DNA of 7,143 nucleotides from positions 1 to 7,143 of the forward strand of contig MGSI01000047.1 in assembly GCA_001798455.1 (NCBI GenBank). Direction: 5' to 3'. The translations under genes were made by a program, and so were the position numbers. The notes beneath the pieces are model-generated. The model worked only from the letters and a program-made list of their open reading frames with translations. It was not told the origin of the DNA and searched no databases. Positions 6,823-7,143 of this stretch are shown here, one piece after another; positions within the stretch are counted from its first letter, which is position 1; each line of letters begins with the position of its first letter. Origin of the DNA: Deltaproteobacteria bacterium RIFCSPLOWO2_02_FULL_57_26. Lineage in GTDB: Bacteria > Desulfobacterota > Binatia > UBA9968.

Positions 6823-7143
6823 AGTCTGCCCGCATCGGGCGCGTGATCCTGTCAGGCCTGATTTTTTCGGCCATCGTCCTCCCGTTGCCTCTCAGTTATG
6901 CCCAGCAGGAACCCTCGGGACAGGCTGAAGGGGCGGCGCACCTGCAATTGCGCAAGACCCCGTTGAAAACGGGCCAATACCAGGGGAAAGCGGTGGAGGG
7001 AGAGGAGCGAGTCGTCAGCCCGGGGGATTCTCTGTGGCGCTTTCTCGTGCAAGAGAAGGGCCTGCCCGAGAGGCGGTTTGGCCGTTATCTGGTCTTGATC
7101 GGATCTTTGAATCCTCACATTAAGGATCTGAACATCATCCGCG
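6807..7143 (+). CDS. Exported protein with a divergent LysM-like segment, 3' end cut by the window
   Basis: The frame is open for 112 codons from an ATG at 6807 to the window edge. A strong GGAGGG site (6796-6801), 5 nt upstream and inside the end of cysS, supports this start. The 16-bp overlap suggests co-transcription and coupled translation with cysS. The N-terminus has a basic stretch (KSARIGR), a hydrophobic core (about residues 13-29) and a likely signal peptidase I site after SYA at residue 32; no lipobox Cys is seen. A Gln/Gly/Ala-rich linker follows. From about residue 68, VVSPGDSLWRFLVQEKGLP and then LIGSLNPHIKDLNIIR read like a LysM motif (GDxLW, NPxI, NxI), which binds peptidoglycan or glycans. 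The spacing between the halves is longer than usual because of an RRFGRYL segment. It may be an envelope or periplasmic LysM protein. The rest of the protein, and so its function, lies outside the window. Confidence 0.82.
   Translation, partial: MEGQVKSARIGRVILSGLIFSAIVLPLPLSYAQQEPSGQAEGAAHLQLRKTPLKTGQYQGKAVEGEERVVSPGDSLWRFLVQEKGLPERRFGRYLVLIGSLNPHIKDLNIIR

Overview
The window (7143 bp, GC-rich, densely coding) looks like a chromosomal segment from a Gram-negative bacterium. The last gene encodes an exported protein with a cleavable signal peptide and a LysM-like segment. The gene content (UbiD-family decarboxylase plus a three-subunit molybdenum hydroxylase) is common in metabolically versatile soil, sediment or aquifer lineages, such as deltaproteobacterial or Methylomirabilota/Rokubacteria-like groups. 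That placement is a weak inference, because nothing here fixes the taxon.

Layout. Two transcription units diverge from a 115-bp intergenic region (5295-5409). Leftward (minus strand) runs a tight four-gene set in the order UbiD-like decarboxylase (3639-5294), [2Fe-2S] subunit (3065-3634), molybdopterin-binding catalytic subunit (790-3072) and FAD-binding subunit (755 down to the window edge, so 3' truncated). The junctions are a 4-bp gap, an 8-bp overlap and a 34-bp gap, so a single operon is very likely. Rightward (plus strand) runs cysS, cysteinyl-tRNA synthetase (5410-6822). It overlaps by 16 bp an exported protein with a LysM-like segment (6807 to the window edge, 3' truncated).

How the genes may work together. 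The three downstream subunits form a complete set for a xanthine-dehydrogenase-family enzyme: two [2Fe-2S] clusters, FAD, and Mo-pterin with a catalytic Glu. Such enzymes hydroxylate an aromatic or heteroaromatic ring with water, or in the HcrABC branch reductively dehydroxylate it. The upstream UbiD-family enzyme carries every expected prenylated-FMN/metal and catalytic residue and would (de)carboxylate an aromatic or unsaturated acid. Together they suggest a two-step ring-activation module: decarboxylation or carboxylation plus hydroxylation. Recognised parallels are HmfF with HmfABC in furan-dicarboxylate degradation, and phenylphosphate carboxylase with 4-hydroxybenzoyl-CoA reductase in anaerobic phenol degradation. 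The residues seen here argue against carbon monoxide dehydrogenase and against classical HcrABC, so the substrate is open. No regulator, transporter, CoA ligase, UbiX or Mo-cofactor maturation gene lies in the window. cysS and the LysM-like gene are housekeeping or envelope neighbours with no evident link to the module.

No RNA genes, insertion sequences, CRISPR arrays or convincing terminators were seen. Apart from the divergent region, no non-coding stretch is longer than 34 bp.
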